A DNA stretch of 64,000 nt from NCBI GenBank assembly GCA_963663395.1, contig OY760226.1, forward strand, positions 1,798,001 to 1,862,000, read 5' to 3'. Shown one piece after another: positions 16,971-26,416 of the stretch (the stretch's first letter is position 1; every line of letters starts with the position of its first letter). A model generated the notes under the pieces. The model did no database searches, had not been told where the DNA came from, and saw only the letters and a list, made by a program, of their open reading frames with translations. The position numbers and the translations under genes were made by a program. The DNA is from Azophilus sp963663395 (GTDB taxonomy: Bacteria > Pseudomonadota > Gammaproteobacteria > Pseudomonadales > Azotimanducaceae).

Positions 16971-18071
16971 ATGCTCGATACCTACCTGTTTCGCGTGCTG
17001 GTTATTCCGACGGCGGTTTTCCTTTCCGCCATCTTCGGTGCATCTTATGGCTCGGGACGCGAAGTCGTGGAATTCGTCAGCAGCAACGGGCCCACTGGCG
17101 GGCTGGTCGCGCTTGCGACTCTGTCGGCCACCTATGTGGTGTTGCTCGGGCTTAGCTTCGAGATTGCACGCCTCTTCAAGTCCTATGACTACGTCGGCTT
17201 TTTCAAGGTCCTGCTCGGGCGGGGGTGGTTCCTTTACGAGATCGTGATCGTGATCGGCCTGCTGCTTGCGATGTCGATCACGATCACCGTAGGCGGCACC
17301 GTGCTCGAGGATCATTTCGGCACCGCCGTCTGGCTTGGATCGGTGCTGATATTCATACTGGTCGTCGTGCTGAACTACTACGGCCGGGAGGTTGTCGAGA
17401 AGTCGATGATGGTGTCGATCGCCGCGCTGTTCGCGGTACTCGCCGTGTTGGTGGTGCAGCTGTTCGGTGGCTACATGGATCAGATAGCCGGGAAGTTCGC
17501 GACAGTCGATCACAAGCCTGGCGGCATCATGACCGGCTTGAAGTACGCGATCGTAAACGCAGGATACCTGCCGATCCTTCTCTACTGCGCGATGGGGCTG
17601 CGCTCACGGGCCGAGGCGTTCACAGCGGCGATCGTGGCCGCGCTCATCTGCGTCATCCCTGCCGCGATCTTCCACGCGACTTTCATGCTGCACTACCCGG
17701 AAATAGTCGACGAGCGGATTCCGGCGTACTGGATGTTCCAGAATGTAAGCACACCGTTGCTGCTGAACATCTACGTGGTGGTCATGTTCGTGCTGGTGGC
17801 ACAAACCGGGGTTGCGTTGATGCAGGGCCTGATTCAGCGCGTCGACGGTTGGCACGCCCGCCATCGGGGCAGGACCATGTCGCGGCTCGGCCATGCCGGG
17901 GTGGCGACGGTAGTGGTCCTGTCGAGCCTGGCGCTGGGTACCATGGGCATAGTCGCACTCATCCTGCGCGGCTATTCGCTCATGTTCGCGAGCTTCATAG
18001 TCGTGTTCGTGATTCCGCTGCTGACATACGGCGTGTACCTCGTTTACCGGCACCGGGGCGCTGAACGGTGA
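16971..18071 (+). CDS. YkvI-like multi-pass membrane transporter
   Basis: A 366-residue integral membrane protein with about ten predicted transmembrane segments spread from residue 8 to the C-terminus. The first segment contains FGASYGSGREVVEFVSSNGP, resembling the unwound glycine-rich helix of the YkvI family, which is distantly related to amino-acid/sodium symporters. The transported compound is unknown. It starts at an ATG preceded by GAAAAG, 54 bp after the TonB receptor, and is followed by a second exported amidohydrolase. An inner-membrane partner for that receptor and the periplasmic hydrolases is a reasonable reading. Confidence 0.62.
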   Translation: MLDTYLFRVLVIPTAVFLSAIFGASYGSGREVVEFVSSNGPTGGLVALATLSATYVVLLGLSFEIARLFKSYDYVGFFKVLLGRGWFLYEIVIVIGLLLAMSITITVGGTVLEDHFGTAVWLGSVLIFILVVVLNYYGREVVEKSMMVSIAALFAVLAVLVVQLFGGYMDQIAGKFATVDHKPGGIMTGLKYAIVNAGYLPILLYCAMGLRSRAEAFTAAIVAALICVIPAAIFHATFMLHYPEIVDERIPAYWMFQNVSTPLLLNIYVVVMFVLVAQTGVALMQGLIQRVDGWHARHRGRTMSRLGHAGVATVVVLSSLALGTMGIVALILRGYSLMFASFIVVFVIPLLTYGVYLVYRHRGAER

Positions 18072-18247
18072 ATCGACGGCACAGGGCTCGTCGGGGTCGA
18101 ATCAGGGCCTGTATGGCGCAGCGCTCGCGGTCCTCGGTGTATCGGCTCGTTGCGAGTTGTAGTCCCAAGTGTCGAACATAACCGTCAGAGACGGGTAATC
18201 CAGAACAATCGCTAACTTCCAAGGCATGGGCAATGGAGACATCCAGC

Positions 18248-19615
18248 ATGAAACATCTGTCTGGCGCCGCTTTGGCGCTTATCCTGGCATTGCCGCTACC
18301 CCTACCGGCAGAAAACAGTCCGAACCAGATCCTGTTCACCAACGTCAATGTTTTCGAGGGCAATTCCAACAAGCTGACTGAAGGAGTCGAGGTTCTGGTC
18401 GAAGGCAACCTGATCAAGGCCACCGGCCGGGAACTCAGTGCGGACAATGCGCAGGTGATTGACGGCGGCGGCCGCACGCTGATGCCCGGTTTGCATGACA
18501 TGCACACTCACTTGGCCATTTTCAGACAGGTTACCGAGTCCAGAAACAGCCTGAGCCTGCCATATCACGGTGCTGTTGCGGCAGCGCGTTTGGAGGGCAT
18601 GCTGATGAACGGCTTCACCACGATAATGGACGCCGGCGGCCCGGCGAAATTTGCGCAGCGGCTGGTTGACGAAGGGATCTTCAAGGGCCCGCGAATATAT
18701 CCATCCGAGGCGTTGATCAGCCAGACTTCGGGGCACGGCGACTTCAGAACGGGGACCGAACCGCACCCCAATTTACCGGGGAACCGGACACACCCCTGGG
18801 ACAGCCACTTTTCCTGCATTGCGGACGGTGCAACCGAAATTCGTCGTTGCGTTCGGCAAAACCTGCGACGCGGGGCGTCTCAGGTCAAGATCATGGCGGG
18901 TGGCGGCATTTCAAGCCAGTTTGACCCCGTGCATTCCAGGCAATCCTCTCCGGAGGAAACTCGCGCTGCGGTCGAAGCCGCTGCAGCGTGGGACACTTTT
19001 GTGGCTGCGCATGCGTTTACGGACGAGGCCGTGCACGAAGCGGTAGAAAACGGCGTCAGGTACATACTGCATGGGCCGTTCATCACCCAGAGAACCGCAA
19101 AAACAATGGCGGACAAGGGTGTGTATCTGGGGCCGACGCTGGCGGCGGTTTATGCGACCCCATGGGAAGTCCTGGAGACGCTGCTCACGCCCGCCAGCAT
19201 GAGAAAACTGAAACCCGTTTATGACACCTACCCCAGCGCGATGAAAGCGGCGGTCAAAGCGGGAGTAACAATGGTTTACGGCACCGACATAGTGGCTCCG
19301 CCGACGCAGGCCACGGCTTTCGATGACAAGGCGAACAGCGAATTCACCTACCTGGCCCGGTACATGAGCAACGCAGAAGCACTCAAGGCTGCAACCGGCA
19401 ATGCGGGCCGGCTGATTCAGGAAACCGGCCAGAACAATCCTTACCCTCTGGGTGAAACCGGGGTAATCAGGTCCGGTGCTTACGCCGATATCCTGCTGGT
19501 TGACGGTGACCCGCTGGAAGATATCAACGTGATGACTGATCCGGATGCCAATTTTGACGTCATCATGAAAGACGGCGTGATTTACAAGAATGCGCTACAG
19601 GAGCCTGCGCCGTAG
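18248..19615 (+). CDS. Exported prolidase-like amidohydrolase (2)
   Basis: A 455-residue paralogue of the enzyme at 12453-13841, with a short signal peptide (LALILALPLPLPAE). The metal site is retained: HDMHTH for the first histidine pair, QVKIMAGGGIS for the lysine, AHAFTDE and ILHGPF for the next histidines, and YGTDIV for the aspartate. The C-terminal stretch KDGVIYKNAL is shared with the paralogue. The ATG at 18248 is preferred over the in-frame ATG at 18233 because it starts the signal peptide and has GGAG upstream. Its base composition is somewhat less GC-rich than its neighbours. The substrate is probably a peptide or N-acyl amino acid different from that of copy 1. Confidence 0.88.
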   Translation: MKHLSGAALALILALPLPLPAENSPNQILFTNVNVFEGNSNKLTEGVEVLVEGNLIKATGRELSADNAQVIDGGGRTLMPGLHDMHTHLAIFRQVTESRNSLSLPYHGAVAAARLEGMLMNGFTTIMDAGGPAKFAQRLVDEGIFKGPRIYPSEALISQTSGHGDFRTGTEPHPNLPGNRTHPWDSHFSCIADGATEIRRCVRQNLRRGASQVKIMAGGGISSQFDPVHSRQSSPEETRAAVEAAAAWDTFVAAHAFTDEAVHEAVENGVRYILHGPFITQRTAKTMADKGVYLGPTLAAVYATPWEVLETLLTPASMRKLKPVYDTYPSAMKAAVKAGVTMVYGTDIVAPPTQATAFDDKANSEFTYLARYMSNAEALKAATGNAGRLIQETGQNNPYPLGETGVIRSGAYADILLVDGDPLEDINVMTDPDANFDVIMKDGVIYKNALQEPAP

Positions 19616-19747
19616 GAATTCGCGGCTGCAAATCCGCTCTCATCCACGCCCTTGACCGCTCGATTTCGTCAAATATGGCTCGATATTCTCCTCAATCGAT
19701 CGGCCAAGGGCGCGGCGATAGCGAATTTTCGCTTTCGCGACTTCCTA

Positions 19748-19766
19748 CGGCCCAGGCTCCTGGCCC
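19748..19766. terminator. Hairpin between convergent genes
   Basis: CCAGG-CT-CCTGG at 19752-19763, extended by GG/CC pairs around a bulged C, lies between the converging amidohydrolase and amine-oxidase genes. There is no T-run, so its role as a terminator is only suggested by position. Confidence 0.3.
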
Positions 19767-19785
19767 GGAGTCAGACCGATAGCGG

Positions 19786-21645
19786 TCAACTTCGTTCTCG
19801 AATCTCGTTGAACGCGCGCCGTCCTTCCGCCGCTGCCGGGCCCCAGTGCTGCATGCCCTGCAGTTCGCTGTGCCCGAAACCGATGCGTCCGTGGGGGCGA
19901 GCGGCTATCGCGCGCGCGGGAGGTCCTCCGTTCCTTGCAAAGAAGAATCCGGGCCCGGGCATCACGTACGCATGGCCCCAGCGGTTGAGAACGATGCCCG
20001 CGATATCGGTTGCGGCATCGAACCCGGAGGCGGCGAACAGCTCGTTCATCTGCCGGACTATGCGCCGTTCGTAGTCGGCATAGCTCGTCGAGAACAATTG
20101 CAGCCGCCCGATGCTGCCCTGTACCGCGGCGGGTTCACCGGGCGTGATGAAGGGAACGTAGAAGGTCAACACGGCCGGTTTGCCCGGGTCGTGGGGCGGG
20201 ACGTCGGCGCCCACGGCCATGGGATTGCGCAGGTTGCAGGCGAAACCGAAATCGCCGTCGTAGCGGCACGCGGATATACCCAGCCGATGCATGAAGCGCC
20301 AGTTCGTGAGGGCCACGTTGGCGACCAGGAACGCGGCGTGATTGAAGGAGTCGTAGGCCTGAACGGACGCTTCCGGCAAGTCTCTTACTACGTGCTTGTT
20401 GACCCAGCCGCCCGACGCCATCACGACGCCGCGGGCGCGCACCCGGTAGACCGTGCCGTCCTTCACATAGCTCACCCACACGTGGTCCGATGCTGCCGGG
20501 TCGACGTTGTCGTGTTCGACCCGCACCACGGTGGCCGAAAGGCGCATCCGGATACGTTCGCCATTCCGGTCGAGTTCATCGAAGCGGACGGCGCCGGAGA
20601 GAATGTCTTCAAATGTATCGTTGCCGGCTATCGCCCGCGGCATGGTGCGCTTGAGGAAATAGCGGGCGAAACCCGTATTGCCGCCGGGAAACGAGTGCCG
20701 GTGGTCGAGGTAAATGTCGTGATAGCCCCCGAATCCGGGCAATCCGGTCGCGTACAGGACGAAGGCGGACGTGGTGTCGCAGGCCGACCCGACCCCGGCG
20801 GCAATGATCGGGTCCACATAGGCAGTGACCGCGGGGTCGAGGCCGAGCACGTCCTCCAGGTACTGTTTGCACGACAGCGTGTCCAGCCAGGCTTCCAGAC
20901 CTTCCCGCGGATGAGGGCGGGCGCGTGTACGGGACCATTCGAGCAGCGACCGGCGCACTTGGCCCGGCACGGCGAGTTCGCGCAACTCGTTGTCCCAGAC
21001 GTTGCGCGCGTGCCGCCCCTCGCCTCCGCCCCCCTGAAAGTGGCTGACATCGATGCGGTCCTGCAGCCAGTGCAGGAAGCCGTAGTTGTCGTTACCGAAA
21101 CGGATCGACTCGGCGCCGCCGGTGGGCGGGCTGTAGGCGAACTGCCGCGGGACACCCAGGCGGTCGTAGTAGTACGCGTCTCCCACCGCGTAGGCCAGGT
21201 CGTCCCGACTCTCGCCGGGTGGAATGGAGAACCCGTTGGAGCCCTGCGGGGCGGTGAGCCGGTAGCCGCCCACGGAGAATTCATTCTGCTTCGACTCGCC
21301 GCCGAACAGCGGGTGGTCGTCCAGGACCAGGCAGCGCGCAGCACCGGGCATCGTGGTGGCGAACTCGTACGCGGCGCCGAGACCGGCGAGGCCGGCGCCC
21401 ACTATTACCGTATCGAAAACCTCCCCGGTGTCGACCCAATCGGGCCGCACCGCATCAAAATCTCCATGGCGCATTCGATGCGCCTCGAACATCGCGCCCG
21501 GTGTGTTGCCGTGCGACGCGGCGTAGTCACCGATGCCGCCGAAGCCGTACCAATCCCCAACAGGGAGCCCGAGCGGCGGATGTGCCCTTAGGCTGAACTT
21601 CCAGATGATGTTTGATCCAACCCATTGATTTTCCGGATAATTCAA
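19786..21645 (-). pseudogene. Flavin amine oxidase, spermidine-dehydrogenase-like, main body (IS-disrupted)
   Basis: Encodes about 600 residues of an FAD-dependent oxidoreductase: the dinucleotide-binding motif DTVIVGAGLAGLGAAYEF near residue 79, and a C-terminal FGHSELQGMQHWGPAAAEGR block typical of the spermidine-dehydrogenase group. Members of that group are usually exported by Tat and oxidise amines or related substrates. Here the reading frame has no native start: it opens at a TTG inside or next to the IS at 21.6-23.5 kb. The missing N-terminus with its Tat signal is at 23499-23651 beyond the IS, on the same strand. The enzyme is therefore probably not exported and may not be made. The rest of the frame is intact, so the insertion looks recent. 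Confidence 0.8.
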
Positions 21646-23479
21646 AAAACCGAGGGGGACGCTACTGGGAACGTTCCAGACGCACGCCGAGGAGTTTGAA
21701 GGCTTCGCGCTGTAGCGCGGTGGGCCGGGTGAGGACCTCGAACGGTTCGGCGCCGGGCAACCGGGGCACGACCTGGTTCTTGGCGATCGTCGCCAGGTCG
21801 CCGAGCAGGGTGCGGAAGCTGTGCACCGGCAGACCGTTGGCGGTGCGTTTGCCGCGGGCTTTTTCCTTGGCGGCGTCGGAGACCCGCGCCGGCGCGACGA
21901 TGGAAGTGCGCGCCGCCTCGGCGGCGGCCGGGTCGTGGTCGTCGAACAGCAGCGGCTTGAGCCGGGCGCGCATGTGCCATTCCACGTAGTAGGCCAGCAT
22001 GCACAGGAACACGTGCGCGCGCACCCGGTCAGCGGTTCGGTGGAACACCGGCCGCACCTTCAGGTCCACGGTCTTCAGGCTCCGGAAGGCGCGCTCGACC
22101 GCGCTCAGGCGCTTGTAGGCGCGCACGGTGCCCTCGGCGTCGAGTTCGCCCGCGGGCAGGCTGGTGCGCACGACGTACAAGCCGTCCAGCGCCGCCTCCG
22201 CAGCGATGGACTCCGGCTTTCGCCGATAGCCGAACGCGTCGTCCTCGATAGCCAGATCGAAGTGCTTGGCCATCTTGTATTTGCCGACAACCTTGCCCGC
22301 GCGCAGGCCGATCTTGTCCGCGCCCTTCAGGCGCCGCTTCTCCCGCCGCGTGGCCGCCACGATGGGATCGAGCAACGCCTCGGTGGCCCGCAGCAGTGCT
22401 TCCCGCTTGCGCGCCCGCTCCTCGGCCAACAGCGGATTGCGGCACACCATGAGGCGCTCGCCCGGATAGGCGTCGCTGCGGATCTCCACCAGGTCGGTCT
22501 CGTCGAACAGCGACAGTTGCACCGCGCCGGACTCCACCAGCGAGCGCACCGCCGGACCCCGCAGCGCGCTGATCCAGTCCAGCCCCGCGGGCCTCACGTC
22601 CTCGCGGATGCGCGCCTCGGTCAACATCCCCCGGTCGCCCACCAGCACCACCCTGGAGAACCCGAAGCGGCGCCTGAGCTTGTCGACCTGCGCGCCCACG
22701 GTGGCCGGGTCCGCGGTGTTGCCATCGAACACCTCCACCGCCACCGGACGGCCCTCGGCGTCGCACAACAGCCCAAACTCGATCTGCAGCTTGCCGCGCC
22801 TGCCGTCGCGCGAGTAGCCGCGCCGCCCCAGCGGGCAGTGGCGTCCTTCCAGCCACACCGAGGTGAGGTCGTAGAACACCAGGGCGCCGTCCTCAAGATG
22901 GCGCTTCGCCAAGCGCCGCTCGATGGCGTCCTGACGCTCGAGCAGCCAGTCCATGGCGGCGTACAGATCGTCCTCGTCGCAGTCCTCCAGCGCCAGCGTC
23001 TCGGCGAGCGAGTCGTGCGCGGTGTCCGCCGCCAGGCTCCGGGCAGTCGCCAGCTTGGAACCCGGCTCAAGGACCCGGGCGACGATCATCGCCAGCACGC
23101 GCCGGCGCTCGGGCGAGTCCGCCCCGGCGATGGCGCGGTCCAGGCGCAGCTTGCGCAGCGTGCCGAGCACGGCGGCGACATGGCCGTGGGGTTTGGAACG
23201 CACGATGTCGAAGGCGTCGTCGAGGCGCGACACCGCGGTGCCGCCCTTGAGCAGCACGCGCAGGCCCTCGACGAGCGTCGGGGGCCATTTGGAGAGGTTG
23301 GCCAAGGTGCGTTTCCTGACCTTGACGCCCTCGCGCCAGCCTTCGCGCAGGAGGATGGCGGGAGGCGAGCTGCGGTTGGGGACGGTTTCGATGTACATGG
23401 GAACGATAGTATTCTATATAACACCGCATTACAACATTAACGTCATATAATACATGGGAACACTTCGACAATCCGAAAA
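21629..23479 (-). mobile_element. IS1634-type insertion sequence (ends approximate)
   Basis: A transposase gene of about 1.7 kb plus short flanks, inserted into a flavin amine oxidase gene. The ends are uncertain. A weak inverted pair, TTTTCCGGAT at 21629 and its counterpart TTTTCGGAT ending at 23479, gives a 1.85-kb element. I see no convincing target duplication; this family is known to make long, variable duplications. The 80 bp ahead of the transposase start are strikingly AT-rich for this window. Confidence 0.65.
21662..23398 (-). CDS. IS1634-family DDE transposase
   Basis: An apparently intact 578-residue transposase of the IS4-like superfamily. The catalytic triad is visible as D177 (FYDLTSVW), D255 (LVGDRGML) and E435 in AVERAFRSLKTVDLKVRPVFHR, the Y-R-K-type signature around the glutamate. 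The long insertion between the second aspartate and the glutamate is normal for this family. It starts at an ATG encoding MYIETVPNR, with an AT-rich stretch upstream suited to a promoter. No frameshift or stop is seen, so the element may still be active. Confidence 0.92.
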   Translation of the reverse strand: MYIETVPNRSSPPAILLREGWREGVKVRKRTLANLSKWPPTLVEGLRVLLKGGTAVSRLDDAFDIVRSKPHGHVAAVLGTLRKLRLDRAIAGADSPERRRVLAMIVARVLEPGSKLATARSLAADTAHDSLAETLALEDCDEDDLYAAMDWLLERQDAIERRLAKRHLEDGALVFYDLTSVWLEGRHCPLGRRGYSRDGRRGKLQIEFGLLCDAEGRPVAVEVFDGNTADPATVGAQVDKLRRRFGFSRVVLVGDRGMLTEARIREDVRPAGLDWISALRGPAVRSLVESGAVQLSLFDETDLVEIRSDAYPGERLMVCRNPLLAEERARKREALLRATEALLDPIVAATRREKRRLKGADKIGLRAGKVVGKYKMAKHFDLAIEDDAFGYRRKPESIAAEAALDGLYVVRTSLPAGELDAEGTVRAYKRLSAVERAFRSLKTVDLKVRPVFHRTADRVRAHVFLCMLAYYVEWHMRARLKPLLFDDHDPAAAEAARTSIVAPARVSDAAKEKARGKRTANGLPVHSFRTLLGDLATIAKNQVVPRLPGAEPFEVLTRPTALQREAFKLLGVRLERSQ

Positions 23480-23498
23480 CGCTGTTTCCGTATTGCAA

Positions 23499-23651
23499 TC
23501 AGTCGCTTAACTCCAATGAACGGGTCAAATGGCTGGAACTTCGGCTTAGGGAGCTTTCGACGCGCTCGATCGGCGAACAGGCCGACAGCAACGATGCGCC
23601 CGCGCCGACCAGCGTCGAGTTGATGAAATCGCGGCGGGTGATGGGTCCCAT
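23499..23651 (-). pseudogene. Severed N-terminus (Tat signal) of the flavin amine oxidase
   Basis: A 50-codon frame beginning MGPITRRDFINSTLVGAG, followed by ASLLSACS. The twin-arginine motif RRDFIN with a short hydrophobic core is the export signal found at the start of spermidine-dehydrogenase-like proteins (family knowledge). It is on the same strand as the enzyme body at 19786-21645 and is separated from it only by the IS. The frame then runs into a stop at 23499. This is too short for normal gene finding but clearly the lost 5' end of that gene. Confidence 0.75.
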
Positions 23652-23746
23652 ATTTGAAAGACTGCCGCCGCGCCACAAATGACGGAGTTGCCTTACCGCA
23701 GGGAAGGCGCAGAAACGGTCATTTGAATCTGACGAGATTCAGGCGG

Positions 23747-26071
23747 TTAGTTGCCTCCGAATCGATACGTCCCCTGCAACATTATCGTGCGCGGGGCGCC
23801 GAGATAAGCAATGTCGTATCCGAACAGCACGTTACTGCCCGTAATCACCTTCTCGTTGGTCAGGTTCAAGCCCGAGACGGCGATCTCCCAGGCATCGTTC
23901 GCGTCTGCAATGCCAAGGCGCGCAGCCAGCTTGGTCACGGAATCGCTCCTCAGGTCCGGCTCGAGGGTCGTATCCGAGAAGTAATCGTCGCCGATGGAAA
24001 CCACGACTCCGCCCACCAGGCGCAACGCGTCGCTCACGGGTACGTCCAGGTCCGCCGACAGGTTCGCGGACACATCCTGGGCAAACGGCAGTGCTTCGCC
24101 CGACAGGTCGCATACAGCCAGGCCCGCTGCCTGGGACGTTCTTGAACAGGGTGCGTTTTCGTAGCTGTCGTACTCTGCATCCAGGATGGCGAGCGACCCG
24201 GCAAACTGCAGCCAATCGGTCGCGGCCCAGCGACCGTCGATTTCGATGCCCTGGGTCGTTGCCTCGCCGGCATTGCCGATGGTGGTGATCACGCTGCCGT
24301 TGGGGAGCGTCGTAAAGCCGTTGACCTGGAGAGCGTCGTACTCCGTCTTGAACGCCGACAGGTTCAGTTCCACGCGGTTGTCGGCCAGGCGCGAGCGCAT
24401 CCCCACTTCGATGCCCGTTGCCTTTTCGTGGTCGTAGACGAATGTTTCCGGCGTAGTCGCGTTAGCGGTTGCGAAACCGCCGGACTTGTACGTCTGCCCG
24501 AACTTGGCGTAGAGCATGACATTTTCCGAGGCGTCCCACTGCACTGCGATCTCGGGCATGGGTTTGCTCAGATTCTTTTCGCCATCGGCGGAAACGATAG
24601 ACGGGCAGTTGATGCCCCCTGTGGGAATCGGTGTGGGAGTTCCGCTGCCGTTTATCAGGCACACGCCTGAGCGCGTGGCATCCTTGCGATCCTCGGTGTA
24701 GCGCAGGCCACCGGTGATCCGGAACGCGTCGGACACATTCCAGGTCAGCGCGCCGTAAACCGACCACATTTTCTCGCCCACGCTGACCTCCCCGCCGCTC
24801 AGCGTGTCGAAGAACGGCGCCAGGGGCGAAGCCGGCCCACCGGCCAGCAGCACCGCGTCGGTGCCACTGCCGATCGGCTCGAAGTAGTCCTGGTCAAAAT
24901 AGTACAGGCCGGCGATGTACTCCAGGGTTTGCCCTCTCGGTGAGGTCACGCGCAACTCCAGCGTGCCGGTTTCGGTTTCGGTGGCGGCCGCGGACCACAC
25001 GCCGATGGGGAAAACGGCGCCCGGGACAAAGCCCCCGACGGTCATGTCGATGTCCGTGCTCAGGATGTAGTAGAAATCCGAATAGGATCCGATGGCGGAC
25101 AGGATCGTGCCGTCCTCGAGCTCGTAGTCGAGTTGCACCACGGCCGAGGTGAAATCGGACTCGCTGCCGGGATCGACGCTTTTGCCCAACACCGTGCCGG
25201 ACCGGTCGGACAGGTACGTATCGGCGCTGGTGCGCCAGTTCAGCACGCCGTCATCGGGCTCCAGTGCCGGGCCGATGCCGTTTGCGATCTCGCCGAACGA
25301 ACCGTTGACCATGTCGTATTCCGCATAGGAGAACTTGCCGGTAAGGGTGAGTTGGCTGGTCGGCGTCAGGACGACGCTCAACCGCACCGCATCTTCCGTT
25401 CGGGCGTTTTCGCGCCGCCCCGTGGTGACGTTGTCGTAGAATCCGTCGCCGCCGTCCGTATGGGAATACGCGAGGCGCACCGCGGCGTTTTCGCTGATCG
25501 AGCCCCCGAGCGCGATGTTCGCGAAGAAACCGTCGAACTCCACCTCATACCCGGCGTTGATTGCTGCTTCGAACGCATCGCCTGGCTGGTTCGACCGGGA
25601 GACGACATTGACGGCGCCGGCCGTCGAGTTGATCCCGTACAACACCGCCTGGGGTCCGCGCAGCACCTCGACACTGTCGACATCCATGAACGGCAACCTG
25701 TACTGGCGCGTTCGCGGGTTGTAGACGTTGTCCACGAACAGGGTAACGGGGGATTCGAAACCGCGGTCGCCCAGTGAGCCGACGCCCCGCATGGCCACGT
25801 TGTTGTTGGTGATGCCCTCGGCAACGACGAAGTTGGGGATGGTTGCGGAAAGATCCTCGAGCGTGACGATGCGGTAGTCGTTGATGGCCTCACCGCTGAC
25901 CACTTCCACCGACATCGGCACGTCCTTGATGTCCTCGGCGCGCTTGGTGGCCGTGACGATAATCTCCTCGAGCACGGCATCCTGCGCCATCGTGGCCACG
26001 GGAAGCGCAGCTCCAAGGAGCACCAGTGCGGACAGTACGCCAGGCGCCATTGCTTTCGCTTCGAATTGCAT
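23747..26071 (-). CDS. TonB-dependent outer-membrane receptor (2)
   Basis: A 774-residue receptor: signal peptide ending ATMAQ near residue 28, TonB-box-like LEEIIVTATKRAEDI, a plug with VEVLRGPQAVLYGINSTAGA, and a barrel containing the common ITGGLRYTEDRKDA strand and ending in TYRFGGN. The ATG at 26071 has GAGGG upstream; the longer frame to 26137 is not used. It is transcribed towards the broken amine oxidase, so the two were probably a unit for uptake and periplasmic oxidation of the same ligand. The barrel is unlike receptor 1 in detail, so the ligands probably differ. Confidence 0.92.
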   Translation of the reverse strand: MQFEAKAMAPGVLSALVLLGAALPVATMAQDAVLEEIIVTATKRAEDIKDVPMSVEVVSGEAINDYRIVTLEDLSATIPNFVVAEGITNNNVAMRGVGSLGDRGFESPVTLFVDNVYNPRTRQYRLPFMDVDSVEVLRGPQAVLYGINSTAGAVNVVSRSNQPGDAFEAAINAGYEVEFDGFFANIALGGSISENAAVRLAYSHTDGGDGFYDNVTTGRRENARTEDAVRLSVVLTPTSQLTLTGKFSYAEYDMVNGSFGEIANGIGPALEPDDGVLNWRTSADTYLSDRSGTVLGKSVDPGSESDFTSAVVQLDYELEDGTILSAIGSYSDFYYILSTDIDMTVGGFVPGAVFPIGVWSAAATETETGTLELRVTSPRGQTLEYIAGLYYFDQDYFEPIGSGTDAVLLAGGPASPLAPFFDTLSGGEVSVGEKMWSVYGALTWNVSDAFRITGGLRYTEDRKDATRSGVCLINGSGTPTPIPTGGINCPSIVSADGEKNLSKPMPEIAVQWDASENVMLYAKFGQTYKSGGFATANATTPETFVYDHEKATGIEVGMRSRLADNRVELNLSAFKTEYDALQVNGFTTLPNGSVITTIGNAGEATTQGIEIDGRWAATDWLQFAGSLAILDAEYDSYENAPCSRTSQAAGLAVCDLSGEALPFAQDVSANLSADLDVPVSDALRLVGGVVVSIGDDYFSDTTLEPDLRSDSVTKLAARLGIADANDAWEIAVSGLNLTNEKVITGSNVLFGYDIAYLGAPRTIMLQGTYRFGGN

Positions 26072-26416
26072 CGGATCAATCCCTCTTTGTACATTCGGAC
26101 ATTGACGATGGGGCCATCCTTGCGCAGGCTGCCCCAAACTAGTATCCGGCAGCGCCGGACGCTACCACTTATCAATTCAAGCACGTTCATGGTCAATTGG
26201 TGAAGGGACCCGCAACCGTGTGGGTGCTTGCGCCCGAACGGTCGCACGACGGGATCAGGGCAGAGACAGGGATCAAGGCACAATCCGTTACCGGCTCGTT
26301 TCGAACCGGTGTATATCGAGACCGTGTGGATGCACGATTTGCATGACAACCGGTATCGATCCCTAGTTAAATCGACTGCGGGCAATCGAGCCCTGCGGCT
26401 ACTCCCTGTCAAAACT
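26072..26416. other. Divergent intergenic region
   Basis: A 345-bp gap between the divergent TonB receptor 2 and the CapA-like gene, so it should hold both promoters. The clearest structure is a perfect 15-bp hairpin or dyad, TCCGGC-AGC-GCCGGA, at 26145-26159, about 75 bp upstream of the receptor start, which could be an operator. No gene or RNA is recognised. Confidence 0.4.

Noticed and set aside
21600..23520. Clear terminal inverted repeats and target duplication for the IS1634-type element
   Set aside because: Only a weak ten-base pairing (TTTTCCGGAT against TTTTCGGAT) was found and no duplication, so the ends are given as approximate.
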